This document shows positions 23,698 through 32,531 of a stretch of DNA of 64,000 bases, one piece after another. The notes beneath the pieces are model-generated. The model did no database searches. It had not been told where the DNA came from and saw only the letters and a list, made by a program, of their open reading frames with translations. The position numbers were made by a program, and so were the translations under genes. Source of the DNA: Elusimicrobiota bacterium (GTDB lineage Bacteria > Elusimicrobiota > Elusimicrobia > UBA1565 > UBA9628); assembly GCA_016194705.1 (NCBI GenBank), contig JACQAZ010000004.1, positions 124,001-188,000 of the forward strand, in the 5' to 3' direction. Position 1 is the stretch's first letter. Every line of letters begins with the position of its first letter.

Positions 23698-25646
23698 CGC
23701 GGCGGGCTTCTATCGACAGGGACGCGGCCGCCTGCGGCGCGCTGGCCGTTTTGATTCTGGCCCAGCTCGTTCCGCCTTGGCTCAAGGGGTTGGCTCCCTT
23801 CTGGGGCGATCTGACCTACATCCACCATCCGTGGCGTGCGTTCGACTCGCAGCTCCTTCAGGCGGGACGCTTGCCGCTTTGGGATCCCTATCTTTACTTC
23901 GGCATGCCGGCGGCCGCGGCGATGCAGGATTCCCTCTACTATCCTGTCAGCGCGCCATTTTTCTTGTTCTCCTTTTCCGGCGCGCTGCTGATCTTTCACG
24001 CGGTCCAGTACTGCCTCTCGGCCGCGCTGGCCTATTTATGGCTGCGCTCGCTCGGCCTACGGCGGACGGCGGCGCTGGCTGGTTCGGGTCTTGTGTGCCT
24101 CGGAGGAGTCTGGCTCAGGGAAAGGCCTTTTCTCAACCATCTCGCCGTTCTCTCGATGCTTCCCGGCTTGCTGCTGCTCGCCCGCCGGCCCCGGGCGCTG
24201 GCCTTGGCTCTGTGCGCCGCCTTCCTGGGCGGCTATCCGCCGTTCTTCGTCGGCGCCGCCGCGGCGGCTTTCGCGCTCTCCCTCATCCTCTGCGGCCCGG
24301 GCGCGCGCCGGACCCTGCCCAAGGTCTGGGCCTCTGCCGGCCTCTGGGCCGCGGGGCTCTGCGGCATCCTCCTGCTGCCCGCCGTCGAGCTCGTCGGTCT
24401 CTCGCGCAGGGCGGCGGGCGTCGGACTCGAGGAGGCGCTGCAGTTCGGCTTCGCGCCTTCCGATCTCGCGCAGTGGATCAGCCCGGCGCTGGCGGGCTCC
24501 TTTGACCCGGCGGTGCAATGGTGGAAGTCGTGCTTCGTCGGCGTCGTCGGCATCGCCTTGGCGGCGCGAGGCTGCCTGTGTCTTCCGCGCCGACGCGCGG
24601 CCTTTCTGGTCCTCTGGCTTGCGTCCGTTCTCCTGCTGCTTCTCGGCGGGACCAATTCCGTCTCCGCGGCGTTGTGGGTGCACCTGCCGCTGCTCAAATT
24701 CGTGCGCTATCCCGGCTTCTTGAGCTACTTGGCGGTCCCCGTGCTGGCGGTACTCGCCGCCGCGGGAGTCCAGCGCCTCTCGCCGGGAGTGCGGCTCGCC
24801 GCTGTTTTTCTTCTCATGGCGGAGCTGGTCCTCTACGGCGCCGGGGCCTTTCCGCTGGCGCGGGCCGATATCTTTTTGTCGGCCGGTCCTCTCGTGCGCC
24901 GCCTGCAGTCGGAGCTCGGGGACCACCGCTACCTGCTCTCGCCGCGCGCGCTCGAGGCGGTGCAGGGCGCGGGCTACGAGGACTGGAAGCACCGCCTCTA
25001 CGGCCTGACCAACGCGCCGTTTCGGCTGCGCGCGGCCGGAAACTTCGGAGAGCCCTTGGTCCCGCAGGCCAACTTCGAGGTCATGGACCGGCTGTACAGC
25101 GCCAAGAGCGCCGAGGACGCTGCTTCCTGGTTCTCGGCCACGGACATCAGCGTGCTGCTGACCCCGCGGCCCATCGAGGGGTCCAAGATGTTTGTGCATG
25201 AAGGGCGCGACCTATGGGAGGTCCACCGCTGGAAAAGGGATTCGGCAGGGGCTTACGCACTGACGGAGGCCGAGGGCGCGGCGATTCCGGCCGGGCTGCC
25301 CGTGCAGGAGGATGCTCTGCGGGTCAGGCAGCCTCTGCTCGTCGAGCGCCCTCGCGAGGACCGGTTCTCGATCGCGGGCGAGTCCGTTGAGCCGGGCTGG
25401 GTTTTCGTCAGCGAGCCGCGCTTTCCCGGCTGGCGCGTCACGCTCGAGACTCCTCGAGGAGAAGGCATCGTGCAGAGCCTGCCCGCCCTCTCCGCGTTCC
25501 AACGCGTCCACGTGCCCGCGGGATCGTGGCGACTCGATTTCCGGTACGCGCCCGGAAGCTGGCTCTGGGGCCTGGCTCTGAGCGTGCTGGCTGGGCTGGC
25601 CATGGCTTGGCGCGGCTGGCGCGCGGCCCTGTCGGCCCCGCGATGA
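23694..25646 (+). CDS. YfhO-like membrane glycosyltransferase 1
   Basis: A 650-residue polytopic protein of the YfhO/GT-C type. The first extracytoplasmic loop after helix 1 carries GDLTYIHHPWRAFDSQ, in the position of the family's acidic catalytic loop, and LPLWDPYLYFGMP follows. About ten helices and a C-terminal soluble domain ending with EPRFPGWRVTLE, a YfhO-family hallmark, complete it. Family members transfer a sugar from a polyprenyl-phosphate donor onto surface polymers. The GTG start overlaps the ligase stop (GTGA) and its own stop overlaps the next start (ATGA), so it is coupled to the donor synthase. Confidence 0.78.
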   Translation: MTRRASIDRDAAACGALAVLILAQLVPPWLKGLAPFWGDLTYIHHPWRAFDSQLLQAGRLPLWDPYLYFGMPAAAAMQDSLYYPVSAPFFLFSFSGALLIFHAVQYCLSAALAYLWLRSLGLRRTAALAGSGLVCLGGVWLRERPFLNHLAVLSMLPGLLLLARRPRALALALCAAFLGGYPPFFVGAAAAAFALSLILCGPGARRTLPKVWASAGLWAAGLCGILLLPAVELVGLSRRAAGVGLEEALQFGFAPSDLAQWISPALAGSFDPAVQWWKSCFVGVVGIALAARGCLCLPRRRAAFLVLWLASVLLLLLGGTNSVSAALWVHLPLLKFVRYPGFLSYLAVPVLAVLAAAGVQRLSPGVRLAAVFLLMAELVLYGAGAFPLARADIFLSAGPLVRRLQSELGDHRYLLSPRALEAVQGAGYEDWKHRLYGLTNAPFRLRAAGNFGEPLVPQANFEVMDRLYSAKSAEDAASWFSATDISVLLTPRPIEGSKMFVHEGRDLWEVHRWKRDSAGAYALTEAEGAAIPAGLPVQEDALRVRQPLLVERPREDRFSIAGESVEPGWVFVSEPRFPGWRVTLETPRGEGIVQSLPALSAFQRVHVPAGSWRLDFRYAPGSWLWGLALSVLAGLAMAWRGWRAALSAPR

Positions 25647-26356
25647 GGGCGCGCAAGACCGTCGTGATGGTCCCGACCTACGACGAGGCACAGAACATCG
25701 AAGCCTTGATCCGCGAACTGTTGGCGCTGCGCATTGAAGGTCTCGAGGTCCTAGTCGTCGACGATCGAAGCCCGGACGGCACCGCTGAGATCGTCTCCCG
25801 GCTGGCAGCCCTCGAGTCGCGCGTCAAGCTGCTGCGCCGCGAAGGGCCCAAGGGCCGGGGTCTGGCGGGGCGCGACGGATATCTCAAGGCTCTCGAACTA
25901 GGCGCCGAGCGCGTCGTCGAGATGGACGCCGATTTCTCGCACCAGCCCAAGCACATCCCCGCTTTGCTCGCGGGGCTCGAGCGGGGCGATCTTATCATCG
26001 GCTCTCGGCTGATCGTAGGAGGCAGCGACCGGGACCGGCCGCTGGCGCGCCGCTGGCTGACCGTGGCCGCCAACGCCTACGCGCGCCTGCTGCTGGGCCT
26101 GCCGGTCGAGGACACAAACTCCGGCTTTCGCGCCTTCAGCCGCAAGGCCCTGGAGACGGTGAGCCCTCAGACCTTGAGATCGGCCGGCCCGGCGATTCTC
26201 CACGAGACGCTCTATCGCGCGCGACGCGCCGGTCTGCGGCTCTTGGAGGTGCCCATCGAGTTCGTCGACCGAAAGAAGGGGGAGTCCAAGCTCGACCTGC
26301 GCCGCCTGGCCGCGGGCTATCTGACGGTATTGAAAATTGCGATAATCGGGGATTAG
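25643..26356 (+). CDS. Polyprenyl-phosphate sugar synthase (DPM1-like GT2)
   Basis: A 237-residue GT2 enzyme of the dolichol-phosphate-mannose synthase type. It shows VMVPTYDEAQNIEALI, VLVVDDRSPDGTAEIV, the metal-binding DAD at 95-97 and KKGESKLDLRR at the end, all typical of DPM1. It has no C-terminal membrane helices, so like soluble DPM1 it would act at the inner membrane face and need a separate flippase. Flanked by two YfhO-like genes, it probably makes their undecaprenyl-phosphate-linked donor. Confidence 0.85.
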   Translation: MRARKTVVMVPTYDEAQNIEALIRELLALRIEGLEVLVVDDRSPDGTAEIVSRLAALESRVKLLRREGPKGRGLAGRDGYLKALELGAERVVEMDADFSHQPKHIPALLAGLERGDLIIGSRLIVGGSDRDRPLARRWLTVAANAYARLLLGLPVEDTNSGFRAFSRKALETVSPQTLRSAGPAILHETLYRARRAGLRLLEVPIEFVDRKKGESKLDLRRLAAGYLTVLKIAIIGD

Positions 26357-26364
26357 AGAAAGTT

Positions 26365-28227
26365 GTGAGGCGAAAAGACTTCCTCCTGCTAGGCGCCCTG
26401 GCGGCCTTGATCCTGGCCATGCTCGCTCCGGCGGGGATCAGGCCGGGCTTCGTGCCGGCCAATTTCGGCGACCTCTACGCTTATCACTACCCGATGCGGC
26501 ACTTGATCGCAAGCTCGCTCGAGGCCGGCCGGCTGCCGTTCTGGAATCCCTACATCTTCAGCGGGCTTCCCTTGGCCGCCAACCCGCAGAGCGCGGTCTT
26601 CTACCCGCTCTCCATCCTGGGCACGGTCCTTCCTTTGAGCGCCGCGCTCTCCTGGGACTTCGTGTTCCATCTCTTGTGGGCGGCGTGCGGCTGGAGCCTG
26701 CTCGCGCGCAAGCAGGGCCTCGGGACTTTGGGCGCCTTGCTTTTGGCCGCGTGCTACTGCCTTTCGCCCTTCATCGTGTATCGCATCTCGGAGGGCATTC
26801 CTACCTTGCTGGCCTCGCTCTCCTGGGCTCCATGGTGCTGGCTGGCCTGGCTCTGCGCGGGCGCGCCGATGCTCGCCGCGGTCTGGTCGCTCCAGTTCTT
26901 CTCGGGTCACCCCCAGTTCATGGTGATCAACGCCGCGGCGATGGCGGTCTGGGGTCTGCTTCACCCTCGGCGCGCGCCGCTGTTGGGCCGCATGGCTGCG
27001 GCAGGTCTGGCGACCTTGGCGATGACCGCGCTCGAGTGGCTTCCGTTGCGGGAGTTTCTCGCGCACTCGGTGCGGCGCGGCTGGCCCCAGTCCTATACCA
27101 CGGCCTATTCGATGGACGCGGCGATGGCTTTGAACTCGCTCTATCCAGACGCCTGGGGCAATCCGTTGGACGGAACTTACGCCGGACCTCCTTCGGTGTT
27201 CTTTGAGACGGCGGGCGTCTTCGTGGGAATCCTGGCCCTGGCTCTGGCGGGGTACGCGCTCTGGAACGGCAGGAGGAAATCCGCGGCGCTCATCGCGCTC
27301 GGGATGTTCCTGGCCGCAGGCGGCCACAACGCGCTGTACGTCGCCTTGCTCGACGGCCCGCTGGGCTGGCTGCGCACGCCGTCGCGGTACTCCTTCCTCT
27401 GCCTTTGGGGTTTCTTGCTTGCGGCCGCGGCCGGATGGATGCTCCTCCAGGCGCGCTTCAAGCCCGCGGCGCTGCTCAAGGCGGCGGCGGTGGCGGCGGC
27501 GATCCTCGAGCTGGCCGCGTGGGACCGCCGTTTCCTGGGGGCGGCTGACAGCCGTCCGTATCTGGCCCCCAACGCGGCGGTCGCAGCAAGGATCGCCGGC
27601 CGGCCCTGGCGAGTCATGACCGATCCCGATCTGGCCAGCCCCAACAAGACGATGCTCTACCGGGCGATGAACGTCAACGGCTATGAGGCGTTTTATCTGA
27701 GCGGCTATCCCGAGTACGCGGCGCGCTCCGAGGGCCGCGCCGCCGCGGATGCCAGCCGCACCTATCTTCGCCGCTACGATTCGCCCGAGATGAACCGGCT
27801 GGGCGTGCGCTACTTCCTCTCGGCCGCAGGCGCGCTCAAGGAGAACTCTGCCGCGCTGCCCTTGGCGTATTTCGTGGACGATCGGGGAAGTCCCCTGGCG
27901 TCCGACGCGACGGTCTCCATCGAAAGTCCAGAACATTGGAAGATCGAAGGCGCGCTCCCCGCCAAGGCCAGGGCGATCGTCGCGGGCGTGCCGCTCTACC
28001 CCGGGTGGACCGCGCGGCTCGACGGGGAGAACGCGACTCTGGAGCGCTGGGACGGCTGGCTCGCCAAGGCCCCGGTCCCCGCCGGCGGCCGGCCCGGCCG
28101 GCGCTTGGTCCTTCGGCTCGATTTCATCCCGACGGGGTGGCCCCGGCTGGCGGCGCTCTCGGCGCTCTCTTGGGCGGCGTGGCTGCTCCTGGGCGCGCGG
28201 CGCGCGGCGCGGGAGCTGCGCGCGTGA
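26365..28227 (+). CDS. YfhO-like membrane glycosyltransferase 2
   Basis: A 620-residue polytopic protein similar in plan to the YfhO-like product two genes upstream: GDLYAYHYPMRHLIASSLEA in the first extracytoplasmic loop, LPFWNPYIFSGLP after it, about ten or more helices and a soluble C-terminal domain with GVPLYPGWTARLDGE. The shared motifs and order point to an old duplication with divergence. GTG start 26365 lies eight bases after the DPM1-like gene, preceded by a weak GAGAAAG. The stop overlaps the next gene as GTGA. Confidence 0.78.
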   Translation: MRRKDFLLLGALAALILAMLAPAGIRPGFVPANFGDLYAYHYPMRHLIASSLEAGRLPFWNPYIFSGLPLAANPQSAVFYPLSILGTVLPLSAALSWDFVFHLLWAACGWSLLARKQGLGTLGALLLAACYCLSPFIVYRISEGIPTLLASLSWAPWCWLAWLCAGAPMLAAVWSLQFFSGHPQFMVINAAAMAVWGLLHPRRAPLLGRMAAAGLATLAMTALEWLPLREFLAHSVRRGWPQSYTTAYSMDAAMALNSLYPDAWGNPLDGTYAGPPSVFFETAGVFVGILALALAGYALWNGRRKSAALIALGMFLAAGGHNALYVALLDGPLGWLRTPSRYSFLCLWGFLLAAAAGWMLLQARFKPAALLKAAAVAAAILELAAWDRRFLGAADSRPYLAPNAAVAARIAGRPWRVMTDPDLASPNKTMLYRAMNVNGYEAFYLSGYPEYAARSEGRAAADASRTYLRRYDSPEMNRLGVRYFLSAAGALKENSAALPLAYFVDDRGSPLASDATVSIESPEHWKIEGALPAKARAIVAGVPLYPGWTARLDGENATLERWDGWLAKAPVPAGGRPGRRLVLRLDFIPTGWPRLAALSALSWAAWLLLGARRAARELRA

Positions 28228-29225
28228 AAGGCTGGCGCGACTGCGCCTCGGCGATCGTGGGCGTCGTCCTGACCCTAAGTTTCCTAGCACTCGCCGCGCG
28301 CAACGTGAAAGTCGGCGAGCTCTGGGTCGTGCTGCGCTCCGCACGATGGGGCTGGATCGCCGCGATGGCCGCCGTCAGCGGCGCGGACCTTGTGATCCGG
28401 TCGGTCCGCTGGAGGCTGCTGCTCTCGCGCGCGCCCGGCCGCAAGGCCGGGCTCTTCCTGCTTTTCCGCCTCGAGGCCATAGGCCTTGCGATGAACAACG
28501 TGTTGTTCATGCGTGTAGGGGAACTCGCGCGCGGCTTCCTGGCGGGCCGCGAGCTGGGACTGCCGCTGGCGACCGCGCTCTCCAGCGTCGCAGTCGAGCG
28601 GGCGCTCGACGTCGCTGCTCTGCTGGCTTTGTTCTGCGGAGCCAGCCTCGCGCTGCCGGGCCTGGTGGAAGCGAGGTTCCTGCGCGGGGCGCTTCTGGTC
28701 CTCGGGGCCTGCCTCTTGGTGCTCGGCGTGCTGGCCTTCGCCGAAGAGAAGCTCGCCTCGGGTCATCCATGGGAGAAGACGCTGCGCGCCTGGCCGAGGC
28801 TGCACGACCTGGTGTCTCAGCTGGCCGCGGGGGCTTCGGTCCTTCGCGGCGGCGGGCCCGCCGCCGCGGCCGCGGGCTTGAGCCTGCTTCTGTGGGGGGT
28901 CGACGCGGGCTTCTACTGGTTCGGCGCCCGGGCTCTGGGGCTCGGCGGCATCGTCGACTACCCGCGCGCGGTGCTGATCCTCTCGTGGGCGGGAGCGGCG
29001 GCCGCCGTGCCCACGGCACCCGGCGGCTTTGGCTCCTTCGAACTCGCCGTGCAGACGATCCTCGGACGGCTCGGAGCCTCGCCGCAGCAAGCCCTGGGCT
29101 ACGCTTTGTTCAGCCACATGGTCGGCTATATCGCCGTCACCTTGATCGGTCTGGCCTTCCTTTGGCGCGTGGGCTTCTCCTTGGGAGAGCTCAAAGCCGC
29201 TTTGGAGCGGGAGAAGGCTCGGTGA
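28224..29225 (+). CDS. UPF0104/LPG-synthase-TM family membrane protein
   Basis: A 333-residue polytopic protein of the lysylphosphatidylglycerol-synthase transmembrane family, which includes archaeal AglD-like proteins and flippase candidates. Family features are the early SVRWRLLLS segment, the MRVGELARGFLAGRELGLP stretch, VERALDVAALL and the PTAPGGFGSFE motif near the end. There is no cytoplasmic aminoacyl-transferase domain, so it is not a lysyl-PG synthase. Location next to YfhO and DPM1-like genes suggests lipid-linked sugar transport or transfer. Confidence 0.82.
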   Translation: MKGWRDCASAIVGVVLTLSFLALAARNVKVGELWVVLRSARWGWIAAMAAVSGADLVIRSVRWRLLLSRAPGRKAGLFLLFRLEAIGLAMNNVLFMRVGELARGFLAGRELGLPLATALSSVAVERALDVAALLALFCGASLALPGLVEARFLRGALLVLGACLLVLGVLAFAEEKLASGHPWEKTLRAWPRLHDLVSQLAAGASVLRGGGPAAAAAGLSLLLWGVDAGFYWFGARALGLGGIVDYPRAVLILSWAGAAAAVPTAPGGFGSFELAVQTILGRLGASPQQALGYALFSHMVGYIAVTLIGLAFLWRVGFSLGELKAALEREKAR

Positions 29226-30244
29226 AGACGACCTTGATGCCGTACTTGGCCTCGCCTTGCTGCGCGGCCTCGCTCAAGATGGCCGAGCTGGGGCAGTTCC
29301 CCCGCACCGAGAGCATGGATATTCAGAGCGGGAGCTTGGAGTGCCTGGCCTGCAAGGGACGCTACCCGATCGTGGACGGGGTACCGATCCTGGTCCTGGA
29401 GTCGGCGGACTCGAAAGTGCTCAAGACCCGGGACAGCTTCGCTTACGAATGGTCGCGCTATCCCGGCTCGCTGCCGGAAGACCAAGGGGTCTTCCTCGAG
29501 GAGACCCAGCTTCCGGCCGGCGAGTTCAAGGGCAAGCTCGTCCTGGACGCCGGCTGCGGCATGGGCCGCTATTCCGTCGTCGCGCTTTCCTTGGGCGCCG
29601 AGGTGGTCGCACTCGACCTCTCCGAGAGCCTCAGGCGTCTGGCGGCCGTAGCACCCGATTACCCCAAGCTCCATGTGGTCCAAGGCGACCTCTTGAGGCC
29701 CCCCTTCAAGAAATTCCTCTTCGACATCGCCTACAGTCAAGGCGTGCTGCACCACACCGCCGACACGCGCAAGGCGTTCAAAGCGGTCTCCGCTTTGGTC
29801 AAGCCCGGCGGCTACTTGAGCGTCTGGGTGTACGGCAAGGCGGGCAAGTTCTCGGAGTTTTCGACCAATCCCCTGCGCGAGGACCGCGGCTGGGTCAAGC
29901 GCCGCAGGCGGCTGGCGTGGCTCGTCGTCGCATTGCGCCACTGGGTCAGCGATCTCGTGAGGTTTTTCACGACGCGCCTGCCGCTGCGCCTGACCTACGC
30001 CTTGTGCTGGCCGCTGGCCGCCTTGGGCGCCGTGCCGCTGCTCAGGTACCTCACTTTCTCGGTCCACGCCGACTTTAAGGTCCGGGTCATCGAGAATTTC
30101 GATTGGATCTCTCCTCCCTTCCAGCACCACCATACAAAGGAAGAGCTCGGCGCCTGGTTCGAGGCCGCCGGCTTTACGCCGCTCAAGGTCCTACCCCACG
30201 GGCTGGTGCCCAAGCCGGGCCTGCTGGGGCGCCGGCATGGCTGA
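29222..30244 (+). CDS. SAM-dependent methyltransferase with N-terminal zinc ribbon
   Basis: A 340-residue protein. A Trm112-like zinc ribbon (Cys pairs in SPCCAAS and LECLACKGRYPIVDGVPIL, about residues 11-57) precedes a class I methyltransferase domain with the SAM motif LVLDAGCGMGRYSVVA (about 105), the acidic VVALDLSE strand and the QGVLHHTADTRKAFK segment common in sugar/lipid methyltransferases. The C-terminal part contains hydrophobic patches that could touch the membrane. Start GTG by GTGA overlap. Likely methylates a glycan or lipid intermediate of this locus; substrate unknown. Confidence 0.83.
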   Translation: MKTTLMPYLASPCCAASLKMAELGQFPRTESMDIQSGSLECLACKGRYPIVDGVPILVLESADSKVLKTRDSFAYEWSRYPGSLPEDQGVFLEETQLPAGEFKGKLVLDAGCGMGRYSVVALSLGAEVVALDLSESLRRLAAVAPDYPKLHVVQGDLLRPPFKKFLFDIAYSQGVLHHTADTRKAFKAVSALVKPGGYLSVWVYGKAGKFSEFSTNPLREDRGWVKRRRRLAWLVVALRHWVSDLVRFFTTRLPLRLTYALCWPLAALGAVPLLRYLTFSVHADFKVRVIENFDWISPPFQHHHTKEELGAWFEAAGFTPLKVLPHGLVPKPGLLGRRHG

Positions 30245-31391
30245 GGACAAGCCCTCCGTGCTCATGGTCAGCGCCGGCTTCCACCCGGCGGTCGGCGGCG
30301 CCGAGAAGCAGGCCCTGGAGCTCTCCGCGGCGCTCGCCGCGCGCGGGGTAAAGATTCGCGTGGCGACCAGGCGCTTGGGCGGGCTGCCCGCCTCCGAGGA
30401 GGTCAGGGGCATCCGGGTCGACCGCCTCTGGTGCGCGGGCTCGGGGCTGTTCAACGCCGCGAGCTTTCTGTTCTCGCTTTCGGTTTATCTGGTGCGAGCG
30501 TCGCCCCTCTACGACGTGATCCATGTGCATCTCGCCGGCTCTCCCGCCGTGGCCGCCGCCCTGGCGGGGCGTCTTCTGGGCAAGAGGATCTTCATCAAGC
30601 TCGGCGGCGGCAAGGGGATAGGCGAACTTGCCGCGAGCTCCGCCTCGCTTTCGGGGAGACTCAAGCTCCTCGCCTTGAGCATACTCAAGCCGCAGTTCGT
30701 CGCGGTGGCCCGCGAGCTCGCAGACGAAGCGTCGCGCTATCTCGGAGCCGTCCCGGTGCACGTTCTGGCCAACGGAGTCGACACGCAGGTCTACAGGCCG
30801 GTCGCGCCCGCGCGCAAGGCCGAACTGCGCCGCGAGCTCGGGTGGCCGGCCGGCCGGACCGGCTTTCTCTACGTGGGCCGCTTCTCTCCCGAGAAGAGGC
30901 TGCCGCAGTTCCTTGAGACCTGGCTTGAGCAAAACAAAAGAAGCCATAGCCACGCCTTCTTGGCGTTCGTCGGCGACGGGGCGGAAGGCGCGCCGCTCAA
31001 GGCCATCGTCGAGAGGACGCGCGCCTCTGACCGAGTCTTCATCCACTCCACGCTCGCGGAGGTCTGGCGCGTCTACGCAGCCGCGGATGTCTTCGTGCTT
31101 CCTTCGGTCTCGGAGGGGCTCTCCAACGCCCTCCTGGAAGCCATGGCCTCGGGCCTGGCGGTGCTCGGCAGCCGGGTGGGGGGGACAGCCGAGGCCGTGG
31201 TCGAAGCGCAGACGGGCCTCCTCTTTGCCGCCAAGGACTCGGAGGAGTTGGGGCGGCAGCTGGGAAAGCTGCTGGAGAACCCGGAGCTGATCTCCGCGCT
31301 CGGCGCCGCGGCGCGCGAGCGCGCCGTCGCGCGGTATTCGCTCGACAAGATCGCGCAGGCCTACGAGAACCTCTATAGGTACGGACTGTGA
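30237..31391 (+). CDS. GT4-family glycosyltransferase
   Basis: A 384-residue GT-B-fold retaining glycosyltransferase. The N-terminal GGAEKQALELSAALAARG loop, the mid-protein NGVDTQVYRP and FLYVGRFSPEKRL hinge, and the C-terminal E-x7-E motif PSVSEGLSNALLEAMASGLAV are all present. It overlaps the methyltransferase by eight bases and the wecB start by four. It would extend a lipid-linked oligosaccharide in the cytoplasm; donor and acceptor cannot be read. Confidence 0.92.
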   Translation: MAEDKPSVLMVSAGFHPAVGGAEKQALELSAALAARGVKIRVATRRLGGLPASEEVRGIRVDRLWCAGSGLFNAASFLFSLSVYLVRASPLYDVIHVHLAGSPAVAAALAGRLLGKRIFIKLGGGKGIGELAASSASLSGRLKLLALSILKPQFVAVARELADEASRYLGAVPVHVLANGVDTQVYRPVAPARKAELRRELGWPAGRTGFLYVGRFSPEKRLPQFLETWLEQNKRSHSHAFLAFVGDGAEGAPLKAIVERTRASDRVFIHSTLAEVWRVYAAADVFVLPSVSEGLSNALLEAMASGLAVLGSRVGGTAEAVVEAQTGLLFAAKDSEELGRQLGKLLENPELISALGAAARERAVARYSLDKIAQAYENLYRYGL

Positions 31392-32500
31392 GCGCGAAGC
31401 TGCTCGTCGTCGCCGGGACCAGGCCTGAAGCCATCAAGCTCGCCCCCGTCATCGCCGCCCTGCGCCGCCTCAAAGGCCTTTCGGTCCGGGTCTGCGCGAC
31501 CGCCCAGCACCGCGAACTCCTCGACGGCATGCTCGACGCCTTCGGCATTCGGCCCGACATCGATCTCGACCTGATGCGCCCGCGCCAATCGCCGGGCGAG
31601 GTGCTCCGACGGTGCCGCAAGGCGCTTGCGCCCGTGCTCGCGCGCGAGAGGCCGGACCTGGTGATCGTGCAGGGAGACACGACGAGCGCTTTGGGAGCGG
31701 CCCTGGCGGCCAAGGACGCCGGCGTCTGCGTGGCGCACGTGGAAGCGGGCCTGCGCACGCACGACCCGCGCCAGCCCTTTCCGGAGGAGCGAAACCGGGT
31801 CCGCATCGACCGGATCTCCCGGTTGTGGTTCGCGCCGACGATAGGGGCCGCGCGCAATCTCCGGCGCGAGGGGCTGGGTCCCGACGGGATCTTCGTGACG
31901 GGCAACACCTCGATCGACGCCTTGCTTTGGGCGCTGCGCCGTCCCGGGCCCCCTGAGAACCGGTCTCTCGCGCGCCTGCCCCAGAAGCGGCTCGTGGTGG
32001 TGACCTTGCACCGTCGCGAGAGCTTCGGACGGGCCCTGGACGGACTCATGCGCGCGATCGGGCAAGCCAGCGCGCGGCTTCCAGGATGGACCTGGGTGCT
32101 CCCGGTCCATCCCAATCCGCGCGTGCGCCGGGCCGCGCGGCGCCTTGCGGGACGCTCGGCCGTCAAACTGATCGCGCCTCTCGGGTATCTCGATTTCGTG
32201 AAGCTCATGAAGCGCGCGGACTTCCTCGTGACCGATTCGGGCGGCATCCAGGAAGAGGCGCCGACCCTGAAGAAGCCGGTCCTCGTCGTGCGCAATAAGA
32301 CCGAGAGGCCGGAACTGCTCGGCCGGGGCGGCAAGCTCATCGGCAATTCGGGGGCGCGCCTCTTGCGGGAACTCACGCGATGGGCGCGCGGCCGCAGACC
32401 CAAGCCGCCCGCGCGCAATCCCTTCGGCGACGGCCGCGCGGCGCGGCGCATCGCCCGCGCGCTCTCCGCCTGGGCCCGGGCGAAGAGGCCGCGCCCTTGA
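31388..32500 (+). CDS. wecB: UDP-N-acetylglucosamine 2-epimerase (non-hydrolysing)
   Basis: Interconverts UDP-GlcNAc and UDP-ManNAc. The 370-residue GT-B-like protein shows VVAGTRPEAIKLAPVI, QGDTTSALGAALAAKD, HVEAGLRTHDPRQPFPEE, VTGNTSIDAL, the histidine segment VTLHRRESFGRAL and TDSGGIQEEAPTLKKPVLV. All are WecB hallmarks. The C-terminal end is very basic (Arg/Lys-rich) and degenerates from the usual family tail. No WecC dehydrogenase follows in the window, so ManNAc rather than ManNAcA may be the end product. Confidence 0.92.
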   Translation: MSAKLLVVAGTRPEAIKLAPVIAALRRLKGLSVRVCATAQHRELLDGMLDAFGIRPDIDLDLMRPRQSPGEVLRRCRKALAPVLARERPDLVIVQGDTTSALGAALAAKDAGVCVAHVEAGLRTHDPRQPFPEERNRVRIDRISRLWFAPTIGAARNLRREGLGPDGIFVTGNTSIDALLWALRRPGPPENRSLARLPQKRLVVVTLHRRESFGRALDGLMRAIGQASARLPGWTWVLPVHPNPRVRRAARRLAGRSAVKLIAPLGYLDFVKLMKRADFLVTDSGGIQEEAPTLKKPVLVVRNKTERPELLGRGGKLIGNSGARLLRELTRWARGRRPKPPARNPFGDGRAARRIARALSAWARAKRPRP

Positions 32501-32531
32501 AATTTCTGTATCATGGGGGCGAGGCCTTCCC

